64,000 bases of DNA from Dysgonomonas sp. UBA5412 (GCA_002409595.1 DHNQ01000029.1:335350-399349), one strand, 5' to 3'; shown: positions 17,806 through 26,034, numbered from the stretch's first letter. Translations and numbers: made by a program. The notes: generated from the sequence alone by a model not told the origin.

Positions 17806-18944
17806 TCTTTTTTATTTATATCTACAACTACATATTCGGATTGTGTACCGATGCGGAATTTCCCGCCCCATATTCCGATACCGGAACTTACATATATATT
17901 TGTATTTCCTTTTTTCAAGAAACCGTGATCGTCTTCGTAAATCTTTTTTGTGATCATAGATATAGGCCACACTTGCCCTTGATGGGTATGACCCGAAAAC
18001 TGAAAATCTATGCCACAAGCTTCTGCTTCTTCCAGATCGTAAGGTTGATGATCGAGCAGCAATATAGGTTTTGTTTTATCTAATCCTGCTACCAAGTCTT
18101 TCAATGGTTTACGGTTTGGATTCGATTTATCGTCGCGCCCGACTACATAGAAGCTACTATCCACTAATGCCACTGAATCTCGCAACAAATTTATTCCTGT
18201 TTTATTGAGAAAATCGAGGCTGTTATTTATGCCACTAAGATACTCATGATTTCCGAGACAAGCATAAATTCCATAAGGTGCTTTTATCTTATGAAAGATT
18301 TCTTCAAAATGTCCTTTATTGAGTGGACGAACGCTATTGTCTATCATATCTCCGGCGATTAACACAATATCCGGATTTTCTGCGTTTATTGTGTTCACCC
18401 ACCCTTCAAACTCTTTTTTGCCAATATTATATCCCAGATGAAGGTCACTAATAGCCACAATCTTCAAGGAGCGGGTATTGGTAGAATCGCCCATGGTTTT
18501 ATAAATCTGAATGGGAAGATCGACTTTTACTTTCCATTGATATTTAAGATAACCGCAAAGCATCAGCAAAAATACAAATCCTACCATAAAGCCAAGCCCC
18601 ACCCAGTTTTCCTTAGTATAACGGGTGATAGCATCATCGGGCATAAAGTGAAACAAACGGTTAGTGAGCCCGAATAGATCTTTTACTGCCATAATGAGGA
18701 AGAAGTAAAGCATGATAAATAGCCAAGCTGTGCCCACTTTGTAAAAGAAAGTCGTCATCCAAACGGGAAGCGACTCTCCAATCAAAAATGTGATAAAAAG
18801 TGATGCTACCGCTATAATAGCCACAGAAACTAAAGCTGTACGCCCCACTGTGGTAGCCGGCATAGCTATCCAAATATGATAAAAAACGTAAAAGTTTGCG
18901 AGAAGATATACAACGAGAAATGCAATAAACATGATTGGTTTCAT
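17802..18944 (-). CDS. Membrane-anchored metallophosphoesterase (first of tandem pair)
   Basis: The 380-residue paralogue of the next gene has the same plan. About four hydrophobic segments fill the first 130 residues. A phosphoesterase domain follows with DLHLG, GDMIDN, GNHEY, LDHQPYD and GHTHQGQ. All the dinuclear metal ligands of the family are visible, so it should be active. It heads a minus-strand run: metallophosphoesterase, metallophosphoesterase, recN, aminotransferase. Gene spacings are -4, 15 and 26 nt. Substrate is unknown; a phospholipid or nucleotide-linked lipid is the family-based guess. Confidence 0.88.
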   Translation of the reverse strand: MKPIMFIAFLVVYLLANFYVFYHIWIAMPATTVGRTALVSVAIIAVASLFITFLIGESLPVWMTTFFYKVGTAWLFIMLYFFLIMAVKDLFGLTNRLFHFMPDDAITRYTKENWVGLGFMVGFVFLLMLCGYLKYQWKVKVDLPIQIYKTMGDSTNTRSLKIVAISDLHLGYNIGKKEFEGWVNTINAENPDIVLIAGDMIDNSVRPLNKGHFEEIFHKIKAPYGIYACLGNHEYLSGINNSLDFLNKTGINLLRDSVALVDSSFYVVGRDDKSNPNRKPLKDLVAGLDKTKPILLLDHQPYDLEEAEACGIDFQFSGHTHQGQVWPISMITKKIYEDDHGFLKKGNTNIYVSSGIGIWGGKFRIGTQSEYVVVDINKKE

Positions 18945-19012
18945 TTGGACATAATCTGAGTTAGAGAAAGATGCAAAGATATGGTATCTTGCCTATTCCG
19001 AATATTTATAAT

Positions 19013-19042
19013 AAAAAAGAGTAGCTTAACAGAGCTACCCTT
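19013..19042 (-). terminator. Intrinsic terminator of the YugP-type gene
   Basis: GTAGCT/AGCTAC hairpin followed on the minus strand by TCTTTTTTATT, about 25 nt after the stop. Confidence 0.8.
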
Positions 19043-19063
19043 ATGTGTCTTAATTAAGAATTA

Positions 19064-19747
19064 TTAGCTTCTTCTGCCACCTAATGCAATCATTATGTAA
19101 TAGAGCAATGTTGCAAGAGATCCTATGGCAGCTATAACATAAGTATAGGCAGCCCATTTCAGAGCATCTTTTGCCATATCATGGTTATTAATACTGGTAA
19201 CCCCTGCACTATTTAACCAGACCAAAGCTCTGCTACTGGCATTGATTTCGACAGGAAGTGTGATAAAGCTAAAAATAGTAGTCAATGCAAACAAAGCAAT
19301 ACCGATCCAAATCAGTGTAGGAAATGTATTGATAAAGAAAATACCTGCAAGAATAATCCATGTCACCCATGAGGATGCAAAGCTAACAACCGGAACAAGA
19401 GCCGAACGCATCTTCAGTGGACCGTATGCATGTGCATGCTGTACAGCATGCCCACATTCATGAGCGGCAACAGCGGCGGCGGCCACACTATTGCTGGCAT
19501 AGACACCTTCACTCAGGTTTACAGTTTTATTCGCAGGATTGTAATGGTCTGTCAACATACCTTGTGTCGATACGACTTTCACATCATATATCCCATTATC
19601 ATGAAGCATCTTTTCAGCTACATCTCGCCCAGTCATTCCACTATCTAATGGTATTTTCGAGTATTTCGTAAATTTACTTTTCAGCATCTGCGAAACTCCA
19701 AAGCTGACAATTGCTATTAATCCAAATAAAATCCAACCTATGTACAT
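19064..19747 (-). CDS. Zinc-dependent membrane metallopeptidase, YugP family
   Basis: This 227-residue inner-membrane protein has the zincin motif HECGH at residues 96-100, followed by AVQHAHAYGPLKMRS. Hydrophobic segments sit at the N-terminus and in the C-terminal half. That matches the YugP (putative neutral zinc metallopeptidase) family, whose substrates are unknown. I start it at the ATG at 19747 (MYIGWILF). A longer in-frame start at 19831 would run through the purA terminator hairpin and add 28 atypical residues. It is downstream of purA but separated from it by that terminator. Confidence 0.88.
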   Translation of the reverse strand: MYIGWILFGLIAIVSFGVSQMLKSKFTKYSKIPLDSGMTGRDVAEKMLHDNGIYDVKVVSTQGMLTDHYNPANKTVNLSEGVYASNSVAAAAVAAHECGHAVQHAHAYGPLKMRSALVPVVSFASSWVTWIILAGIFFINTFPTLIWIGIALFALTTIFSFITLPVEINASSRALVWLNSAGVTSINNHDMAKDALKWAAYTYVIAAIGSLATLLYYIMIALGGRRS

Positions 19748-19799
19748 ATATATTCTTTTTATTATAATTATTAAAACCTTATTTATCTGAAAAACAAAA

Positions 19800-19828
19800 A
19801 ATGTGCCAACATTGTTTATTGGCACATT
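19800..19828 (-). terminator. Intrinsic terminator of purA
   Basis: AATGTGCCAA pairs with TTGGCACATT over a 9-nt loop, followed on the minus strand by TTTTTTGTTTTTC. It lies 19 nt after the purA stop. Confidence 0.88.
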
Positions 19829-19846
19829 CATATCTAAAAAAACGTT

Positions 19847-21112
19847 TTATTTTCTGACGATGGTCTGTGCCCTATCCGGCCCGATAGAAACAATGCTTAT
19901 CGGAACATTAAGTTCTTTTTCAAGGAATGCAACGTATTGTTTAAATTCGAGAGGGAACTCATCCTCTTTTCTCATTCCTGTCATATCCGTATCCCAGCCT
20001 TTCATATCTACATATATAGGCTTTATATTTTCATCTATCTCGAAAGGAAATTCCGTCACCTTCTTTCCTTCTATTTCATATCCAACGCAAGCTCTGATAG
20101 TTTCGAAAGTATCTAAAACATCGCTTTTCATCATAATCAATTGAGTAACTCCATCAATCATTATGGCATAACGTAATGCAACCAAATCAATCCAACCACA
20201 GCGACGAGGTCTACCTGTTACAGATCCAAACTCGAATCCAAGTTTACGAAGCTGATCTCCCGCCTCATCAAACAGTTCGGTAGGAAAAGGTCCACTTCCT
20301 ACACGTGTACAATATGCTTTGAAAATACCATAGACTTCACCTATCGAACGGGGAGCAATGCCTAAACCGGTACATGCTCCGGCTGATATGGTATTGGAAG
20401 AGGTAACGAAAGGATATGAACCGAAATCAATATCCAACATTGTACCTTGTGCACCTTCAGCTAATATTTTCTTTCCTTCTGCAACAGCACTATTTATATA
20501 ATGCTCACTATCAATAAAAGTAAACTGTTTGAGTTTAGCTACTCCTTCAAACCACTCTTTTTCTATTTCAGCCAAAGCACTGATATCATAACCAAATTGA
20601 GATAGAGTCTTTAGATGTTTTGCTTTTGCTATATTGTATTTTTCGTCAAAGTTGTGTAATATATCTCCCACACGCAGACCGTTTCGGCTTATCTTATCAG
20701 TATATGTTGGACCTATACCTTTACCTGTCGTCCCTATTTTGGAGTCACCTTTCGCTGCTTCATAACATGCATCTAACAGACGATGTGTAGGAAGAATAAG
20801 ATGCGCTTTCTTAGATATGAGTAAGCGTTTTGTAAGATCATGTCCGGAAGATTCCAACGACTCGATCTCTCCTTTAAACAATGCCGGATCAAGAACAACT
20901 CCATTGCCGATAATGTTAATTTTGTTTCCTTGAAATATACCTGACGGAACAGAACGAAGTACATATTTTTTTCCTTCAAATTCTAATGTGTGTCCCGCAT
21001 TAGGTCCTCCCTGAAAACGGGCTACAATTTCATAATCGGGAGTCAATACATCCACAATTTTACCTTTTCCTTCGTCGCCCCATTGCAGACCTAGCAATAC
21101 ATCTACTTTCAT
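19847..21112 (-). CDS. purA: Adenylosuccinate synthetase
   Basis: The enzyme joins IMP and aspartate with GTP to form adenylosuccinate, the committed step to AMP. The 421 residues are the usual length. The P-loop-like GDEGKGK is at residues 12-18, GPNAGHT near 36-42, GTTGKGIGPTY near 130, and the C-terminal base-recognition segment SIGPDRAQTI is present. Its start codon overlaps the stop of an upstream Fur-type regulator by four bases, so the two are translationally coupled. A strong terminator follows. Confidence 0.97.
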   Translation of the reverse strand: MKVDVLLGLQWGDEGKGKIVDVLTPDYEIVARFQGGPNAGHTLEFEGKKYVLRSVPSGIFQGNKINIIGNGVVLDPALFKGEIESLESSGHDLTKRLLISKKAHLILPTHRLLDACYEAAKGDSKIGTTGKGIGPTYTDKISRNGLRVGDILHNFDEKYNIAKAKHLKTLSQFGYDISALAEIEKEWFEGVAKLKQFTFIDSEHYINSAVAEGKKILAEGAQGTMLDIDFGSYPFVTSSNTISAGACTGLGIAPRSIGEVYGIFKAYCTRVGSGPFPTELFDEAGDQLRKLGFEFGSVTGRPRRCGWIDLVALRYAIMIDGVTQLIMMKSDVLDTFETIRACVGYEIEGKKVTEFPFEIDENIKPIYVDMKGWDTDMTGMRKEDEFPLEFKQYVAFLEKELNVPISIVSIGPDRAQTIVRK

Positions 21113-21618
21113 TTCTTTTTATTACGTGTATTTTTATTTTCTGTTAGTTTATTCTTTTTCTCTTCTGCTTTTTTGGCTCTTATACATTTACTGCATGTAC
21201 CATAGATATACATACTGTAATAGCTGATGCGAAAGCGCTGAAGCTTTTTCTGCTGAGCAGGAGTAAACAGATTACCGTTTTTATGTTCTTTGACTTCACC
21301 ACAACTCAAACAAATAAGGTGGTCGTGATTCTCGTTGCCATAGGCTCTTTCGTATTGAGATACGTTTGCTCCAAATTGATGTTTAACTACCAATCCGCAG
21401 TCCAACAACAATTCTATGGTATTATAAAGTGTGGCTCGACTAACTCTGAAACTTGATTGTTTCATAGCATTGTACAAAGAATCCATGTCAAAATGTCCTT
21501 TAGTAGAATAGATATGCTCAAGTATAGCATACCTCTCCGGAGTTTTGCGATGCTTATGCAAATTCAGATAATCTGTAAATTCAGTCTTGACTTGATCTTT
21601 CAATTTCGAGTTGTCCAT
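21109..21618 (-). CDS. Fur/PerR-family metalloregulator
   Basis: This predicted DNA-binding repressor of 169 residues has the N-terminal winged helix, with SSFRVSRATLYNTIELL as recognition helix. Next comes the dimerisation/metal domain with NENHDHLICLSCGEV and a second C-x-x-C in TCSKC, the structural zinc site. The C-terminus is unusually Lys/Asn-rich. I choose the ATG at 21618 (MDNSKLKDQ) over an in-frame ATG 54 nt upstream, because the extra residues are hydrophobic and not Fur-like. Whether it senses iron, zinc or peroxide cannot be told. The purA overlap suggests an operon in which it is first. Confidence 0.88.
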   Translation of the reverse strand: MDNSKLKDQVKTEFTDYLNLHKHRKTPERYAILEHIYSTKGHFDMDSLYNAMKQSSFRVSRATLYNTIELLLDCGLVVKHQFGANVSQYERAYGNENHDHLICLSCGEVKEHKNGNLFTPAQQKKLQRFRISYYSMYIYGTCSKCIRAKKAEEKKNKLTENKNTRNKKK

Positions 21619-21723
21619 TATAACGCATATAATCTGATATGAACAAAAATACATCTTTTTTGAAGAATACAAGGCTGTAAAAGTGAGAAAAGTTATTAAC
21701 TATTTAGAATTTACCGAAAAACA

Positions 21724-21753
21724 AAAAAGAGAACTCTCACGAGCTCTCTTTTT
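21724..21753. terminator. Terminator after the NigD-like gene
   Basis: AAAAAGAGAACTC and GAGCTCTCTTTTT form a 13-bp stem with one mismatch and a TCAC loop, T-rich in both directions. It lies 50 nt past the stop of the gene at 21804. Confidence 0.85.
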
Positions 21754-21803
21754 AGAAAGGAAATCAAAAAGAATATTATAATAAATATTCAGGTTAGTAT
21801 ATT

Positions 21804-22517
21804 TTAGCTTTCTGGTTGAGAATCGCTCTCTCTATACTTGTATTCTATATTATATTTATGCAACGCGCCATCAAAGCCTTTGACACTTATCTCAAATTTT
21901 ACAGAATTACGCCCTTCAATCTTATATGGGGATAGATCGAAACAAACATAACCGACAACCGGATACCTCTCCGGATCATTATTTTGATTATGACGGAACT
22001 CTAATGCGACAACATCATCATTTTTAGATAGATCTGGGCTCGCAGACACCAAGTTAACTAGATGGGCATTCACACCCCCTGCATTATATTTGAAGTTTAT
22101 ATTCAGATAGCCTCCGCCTTCATCTATCGACACAATTTCTATCGGACTATTTCCTATACTATCTTGTTTTACCTGATTGTCTGGCGCTATATAAATCACA
22201 TCTTTGGTGAGTACGTCATAAAAACCATTAAGCTTTATGTAATGATCGTATTCTCCTTGTTTATCAGATAAGATTGTATAATCTATAATTGCCCTTTTAT
22301 ATTTAGGTTTCAGATTCAGACCGATAGGTGCTGCAACCCATAGTCGGTCGCCATTGTCTAATGTAAAGTCATAGGTGTTATCATCTATTTTATTTACCGT
22401 TGCAAAAGACCGCCAATATTTGTCCATTGAATAGTCATCATCGTTACATGAAATAAATCCTAAAGTCAAAATTGAAGATAGGACTAGCAGAGAAAATAAT
22501 TTTATATACCTTTTCAT
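21804..22517 (-). CDS. NigD-like lipoprotein
   Basis: The 237-residue protein starts with a lipoprotein signal ending ILTLGFISC and then NDDDYSMD, an acidic stretch typical of surface-exported Bacteroidota lipoproteins. Next comes the NigD N-terminal OB-like domain (WRSFATVNKIDDNTYDFTLDNGDRLWVAAP) and a beta-rich C-terminal domain. NigD proteins are widespread in Bacteroidales, but their biochemical role is not established. It appears to be a single gene: a terminator follows it, and the gap upstream to the deaminase gene is 122 nt. Confidence 0.85.
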   Translation of the reverse strand: MKRYIKLFSLLVLSSILTLGFISCNDDDYSMDKYWRSFATVNKIDDNTYDFTLDNGDRLWVAAPIGLNLKPKYKRAIIDYTILSDKQGEYDHYIKLNGFYDVLTKDVIYIAPDNQVKQDSIGNSPIEIVSIDEGGGYLNINFKYNAGGVNAHLVNLVSASPDLSKNDDVVALEFRHNQNNDPERYPVVGYVCFDLSPYKIEGRNSVKFEISVKGFDGALHKYNIEYKYRESDSQPES

Positions 22518-22639
22518 ATCTTCTTACAATAAATTAAAGACTTAATAACTTTTATACATAGAAGACTATTATTTATAGATTTTGCTGCATCAAAAACATT
22601 AAATTAATGTTAAAGACAGACCTACCATAAAAAATGTCC

Positions 22640-23083
22640 TTATCTCCTTTGTCGAAAAAATTCTTTGAGTAATGCGGAACATTCATCTTCCAGAACGCCC
22701 GACACGATTGTTGTTTTCGGATGTAATATAGTAGGACTAAAAAGAGAATATCCTTTTCTCTCATCTTTGGCTCCATAGACAATTTTAGACACTTGCGACC
22801 AAAGTAATCCTCCGGCACACATAGGACAAGGTTCTAAGGTAACATAGAGTGTGCAGTCGGTTAGATATTTTCCTCCAAGAAAATTAGTGGCAGCCGTCAC
22901 GGCTTGCATCTCGGCATGAGCAGTTACATCGTTCAGAGTTTCGGTCAGGTTATGTGCTCTGGCTATAATCCTATCGCGGCATACAACAACAGCTCCAATA
23001 GGCACTTCGCCTTTATCGAACGCCATGCGAGCCTCGTTAAGAGCATGACGCATATAATATTCATCGTTCAGAATAGTAGTCAT
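22640..23083 (-). CDS. tadA: Nucleoside deaminase, TadA-like (tRNA adenosine-34 deaminase)
   Basis: The 147-residue zinc deaminase has the catalytic HAE at 56-58 and PCPMC at 85-89, the cytidine-deaminase-like zinc site. EVPIGAVVV and the NLTETLNDVTAHAE segment fit TadA, which makes inosine at the wobble base of tRNA-Arg(ACG). I start at the ATG at 23083, which overlaps the stop of the small upstream gene by four bases. A longer frame exists upstream but has no deaminase similarity. A guanine deaminase role cannot be ruled out from sequence alone. Confidence 0.87.
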   Translation of the reverse strand: MTTILNDEYYMRHALNEARMAFDKGEVPIGAVVVCRDRIIARAHNLTETLNDVTAHAEMQAVTAATNFLGGKYLTDCTLYVTLEPCPMCAGGLLWSQVSKIVYGAKDERKGYSLFSPTILHPKTTIVSGVLEDECSALLKEFFRQRR

Positions 23084-23295
23084 CGACGCATCTCGTTTTC
23101 TCCAAAAAGAGTTGGATAGTCCTGTTCCAGATTCTTCAACACATGGGCTATAATCGTTTCGCGACACCAACGGGAACGGTTTACGATCTTATATTTTTTA
23201 ATATAAGACGATATGAGTGCAAATTCTTCTTCATTCAGAGAAAAAAGAAGATGCTTATTCCGATTGCAGTGCTGACCTTTCTTTTTAGGTTTCAT
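23080..23295 (-). CDS. Small basic protein, ribbon-helix-helix-like
   Basis: I do not recognise this 71-residue protein by name. It has a basic N-terminus (KPKKKGQHCNRNKH), a short strand LLFSLNEEEFALI, then two helices with YKIVNRSRWCRETIIAHVL. That is the length and pattern of ribbon-helix-helix or MobC-like DNA-binding proteins. The four-base overlap with tadA and its position 56 nt after dinB suggest a real gene rather than chance. A DNA-binding role is inference. Confidence 0.62.
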   Translation of the reverse strand: MKPKKKGQHCNRNKHLLFSLNEEEFALISSYIKKYKIVNRSRWCRETIIAHVLKNLEQDYPTLFGENEMRR

Positions 23296-23351
23296 TTATG
23301 CAAAAATAAGCACTTATCTGAATATCTGAAAGTATTTACCCAGAATATTGG

Positions 23352-24443
23352 CTATACACCCTCTTCTCCATCAGCTTCTTCGAAATTAATACGTAGTTGA
23401 ACTGCATTTCCCCAACCGGTATCATCCTCATTATTCTTTAATCCCAAACCAATTAGCCGCACTTTAGGCGATAGATCGACAAGGCTCAATAAGTCGTAAC
23501 CGGTTTTATAGAAACTATCATAATCAGAGATATAAGAAGGAAACGTACGACTTCTGGTCACAATTCTGAAATCAGCATATTTGAGTTTTAATGTCACAGT
23601 ACGCCCTTTGAACTGTTTTTTTTCTATATATTCGAAAGCATCGCGTGCTACATTATCTAATTCGAGAGCCAACTCTTCGAGACTGTCAATATCACGATCG
23701 AATGTTGTTTCGGAACTTACAGACTTTCTTATCCTATGCGATTCGACAGGACGATCATCAACAGCTCTTGCATTCTGATAATAAATCCGTCCGGCTTTTC
23801 CAAAATGAGAGATCAGTTGCGATTCGGAATACTGCTTCAGATCCAGTCCGGTTTTTATTCCTAATTGATGCATCTGCTTGGCTGTGACCTTTCCCACGCC
23901 AAAGAACCGTTCGATAGGTAAAGATTCGACAAAGTTTTCGGCAAACTTAGGTTTCACCACAAAAATACCATTCGGTTTATTTTGGTCAGATGCTATCTTT
24001 GCCAGAAATTTATTAAAAGAAACTCCGGCTGAAGCCGTTAGATGAGTAGTTTCAAATATTTTTTGTTTTATCTCTTCCGCTATTTGAGTAGCCAATGGTA
24101 TATTTTTATTATTTTCGGTCACATCCAGAAAAGCTTCGTCTAACGAAAGCGGTTCAACCAAGTCTGTATATTCATGGAATATATCCATTATTTGTTTTGA
24201 TACCGCCTTATATACATCGAAGCGAGCAGGAGCAAATATAAGATGAGGACATTTGCGCAATGCCGTTTTAGAGGGCATAGCCGATCTCACTCCATAACGA
24301 CGCGCCTCGTAGCTGGCAGCGGCAACAACCCCTCTTGCTCCCGAATAGCCAACAGCCAAAGGCTTGCCCCGATACGCTTCGTTATCTCGCTGTTCGATAG
24401 AAGCATAGAAGGCATCCATGTCGATATGAATTATTTTCCTCAT
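23352..24443 (-). CDS. dinB: DNA polymerase IV (Y-family translesion polymerase)
   Basis: This is an error-prone DNA polymerase that bypasses lesions. The 363 residues contain the family motifs: HIDMDAFYASIEQRD with catalytic Asp8, YEARRYGVRSAMPS, SLDEAFLDVT with the second catalytic acidic pair near residue 103, and the helix-hairpin-helix FFGVGKVTAKQMHQLG. The little-finger domain follows. The C-terminus QLRINFEEADGEEGV contains a possible beta-clamp-binding peptide. The ATG at 24443 sits directly behind the conserved leader hairpin at 24457-24483. Whether it is damage-inducible is unknown. Confidence 0.96.
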   Translation of the reverse strand: MRKIIHIDMDAFYASIEQRDNEAYRGKPLAVGYSGARGVVAAASYEARRYGVRSAMPSKTALRKCPHLIFAPARFDVYKAVSKQIMDIFHEYTDLVEPLSLDEAFLDVTENNKNIPLATQIAEEIKQKIFETTHLTASAGVSFNKFLAKIASDQNKPNGIFVVKPKFAENFVESLPIERFFGVGKVTAKQMHQLGIKTGLDLKQYSESQLISHFGKAGRIYYQNARAVDDRPVESHRIRKSVSSETTFDRDIDSLEELALELDNVARDAFEYIEKKQFKGRTVTLKLKYADFRIVTRSRTFPSYISDYDSFYKTGYDLLSLVDLSPKVRLIGLGLKNNEDDTGWGNAVQLRINFEEADGEEGV

Positions 24444-24446
24444 CTC

Positions 24447-24554
24447 TATTTTAACTAAAAAGTGACAAACTTGTACACTTTTTCCCTATTTCTTCAAATG
24501 TCATATTTTTTCTAAATTCACAAACTCTCTTTATCCATAAATATATAGATAAAC
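24447..24554 (-). promoter_or_regulatory. Shared leader element, copy upstream of dinB
   Basis: It is nearly identical over about 55 nt to the leader of the DUF6056 gene at 9348-9451, with the outer block TATAGATAAAC also kept. The core can fold into AAAAAGTG...CACTTTTT (24457-24483), which ends 13 nt before the dinB ATG. Confidence 0.55.
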
Positions 24555-24597
24555 TTAGAAGGTTCTTATTTAACGGCTACAAATATTAGGAAAGAAA

Positions 24598-24617
24598 AAT
24601 AGATACTAGTATCTATT
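24598..24617 (-). terminator. Terminator overlapping the murI stop codon
   Basis: A 20-bp perfect palindrome, AATAGATAC and its complement around TA, spans the murI TAG stop. It is followed on the minus strand by TTTCTTTCC. Confidence 0.65.
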
Positions 24618-25440
24618 CCAAAGTAATTCTATCCACCTCTATTTCTTTATTAAGGAAAATAGTAGCGGCTTCAGAAAATTTCTGAGGAGATTCGGTTGTA
24701 TAATATTGCGAAGTATGCCCTTTTGTGCAAACAGCATCTATCTCCGGATGTCGGCATAAATAATCTTGTAAACTTCGGGCTATATATTCTCCCTGAGCCA
24801 GAGCCAGAACTCCTTGAGGTAAGAATTTTCTTATTTTATCCATCAAAAGCGGATAATGTGTACATCCGAGAATCAAGGTGTCGATCAAAGGATCTTTTGA
24901 CAAAATATTATCAATATTTTTCTTGATAAAATATTCAGCTCCTGCACTTTTATGCTCGTTGTTTTCAACAAGTGGAGCCCACATCGGACAGGCTTCACTC
25001 TCTATAGCTATATCGGGAAACAATTTATTGATTTCTATTAGATATGAGCCGGATTGTATAGTCCCCACAGTACCTAACACGCCTATATGTCGGCTCTTAG
25101 TCACCGAACCTATAATTTCTGCTGTTGGGCGAATTATACCAAGTACCCTTTTATCAGGGTCGATAAGAGGCAGATCTTTTTGTTGGATAGTGCGCAAAGC
25201 TTTAGCCGAGGCTGTGTTACATGCCAAAATTACAAGATTACATCCCATATCAAAAAGTCGGAGAACGGCTTGCTTCGTAAATTCGTAAACAACATCGAAA
25301 GAGCGTGTACCATAAGGAGCCCGTGAATTATCGCCAAGATAATAATAATCGTATTCGGGCATAAGAGATTGTATTTCCGACAATATGGTAAGCCCTCCAT
25401 AACCTGAGTCAAAAACTCCTATAGGACCGGGTGTAAGCAT
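24613..25440 (-). CDS. murI: Glutamate racemase
   Basis: The enzyme makes D-glutamate for peptidoglycan, without a cofactor, using two cysteines. The 275 residues carry the N-terminal GVFDSGYGGLT with the catalytic Asp region at 9-19. The first catalytic Cys is in ILACNTASA near 73, and the second in LGCTHYPLL near 190. It follows the Skp-like gene by 75 nt with a hairpin terminator between. That gene order, ompH then murI, is one I recall from Bacteroidales. Confidence 0.96.
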   Translation of the reverse strand: MLTPGPIGVFDSGYGGLTILSEIQSLMPEYDYYYLGDNSRAPYGTRSFDVVYEFTKQAVLRLFDMGCNLVILACNTASAKALRTIQQKDLPLIDPDKRVLGIIRPTAEIIGSVTKSRHIGVLGTVGTIQSGSYLIEINKLFPDIAIESEACPMWAPLVENNEHKSAGAEYFIKKNIDNILSKDPLIDTLILGCTHYPLLMDKIRKFLPQGVLALAQGEYIARSLQDYLCRHPEIDAVCTKGHTSQYYTTESPQKFSEAATIFLNKEIEVDRITLE

Positions 25441-25463
25441 TGGCTATATTCTATTATACAAAA

Positions 25464-25488
25464 AATGCTCCTTACAGATAGAAGCATT
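25464..25488 (-). terminator. Terminator between the Skp/OmpH gene and murI
   Basis: On the minus strand GAATGCTTC pairs with GGAGCATT (8 bp, one G-U), followed by TTTTTTGTA. Confidence 0.65.
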
Positions 25489-25515
25489 CTTATTATTTCT
25501 TGTTATAAATTTCTT

Positions 25516-26034
25516 TTATTTCACTCCTAGCTTTTTCTTGACCAGTGCCGTAGCATTTGTAGCCTCAGGTGTTACGAATGCAATAGCAGGATTAGCCAAA
25601 TCGTAGATACAAACAAAACCTTGTTCGATACCAACCTGATAAATAGCGTCTCTCACTTTCTGACGAAGTGGAGTAATAAGAGTTTGCTCTTGATTTTGTA
25701 TATCCTCTTGCGCCACTTTCATAAAATTATTTATCTGGCGTTCCAATTCATACAATTCCTGCATACGACGTAGACGTACGTTTTCAGCCATTGTGTTTTG
25801 ATATGAAATAAAATCGCTATATTTTTTGTTATAGTCATTTTGCATTACTTGCAACTCTTCTTTATATTTCTGATTCAGAATATTTATAGAGTTCGTTGCC
25901 GATTCCTTCTCCGGTATCGTCTCAAGTAGTTCATTTGAGTTCACAAAAGCTATCTGTTGAGCAGTCTGAGCAACTATATTTGTTGCAAAAAAGAATGATA
26001 GGAAAAATATTGAAATTAAAGCTATTTTTTTCAT
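25516..26034 (-). CDS. Periplasmic chaperone, Skp/OmpH family
   Basis: This is a 172-residue exported protein. The signal peptide MKKIALISIFFLSFFFATNI ends near AQ, giving a mature start at TAQQIAFVNS. A long Gln/Glu/Asn-rich helical region from about 35 to 115 forms the coiled-coil tentacles of the Skp trimer, and a C-terminal strand follows. Skp carries outer-membrane proteins across the periplasm toward the Bam complex. I start at the ATG at 26034 because the upstream ATG adds ten residues before a perfect signal peptide. The leader contains the 111-nt structured element at 26091-26201. Confidence 0.85.
   Translation of the reverse strand: MKKIALISIFFLSFFFATNIVAQTAQQIAFVNSNELLETIPEKESATNSINILNQKYKEELQVMQNDYNKKYSDFISYQNTMAENVRLRRMQELYELERQINNFMKVAQEDIQNQEQTLITPLRQKVRDAIYQVGIEQGFVCIYDLANPAIAFVTPEATNATALVKKKLGVK

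Noticed and set aside
19748..19831. N-terminal extension of the YugP-type peptidase
   Set aside because: It would translate through the purA terminator hairpin, and the added residues are not family-like.
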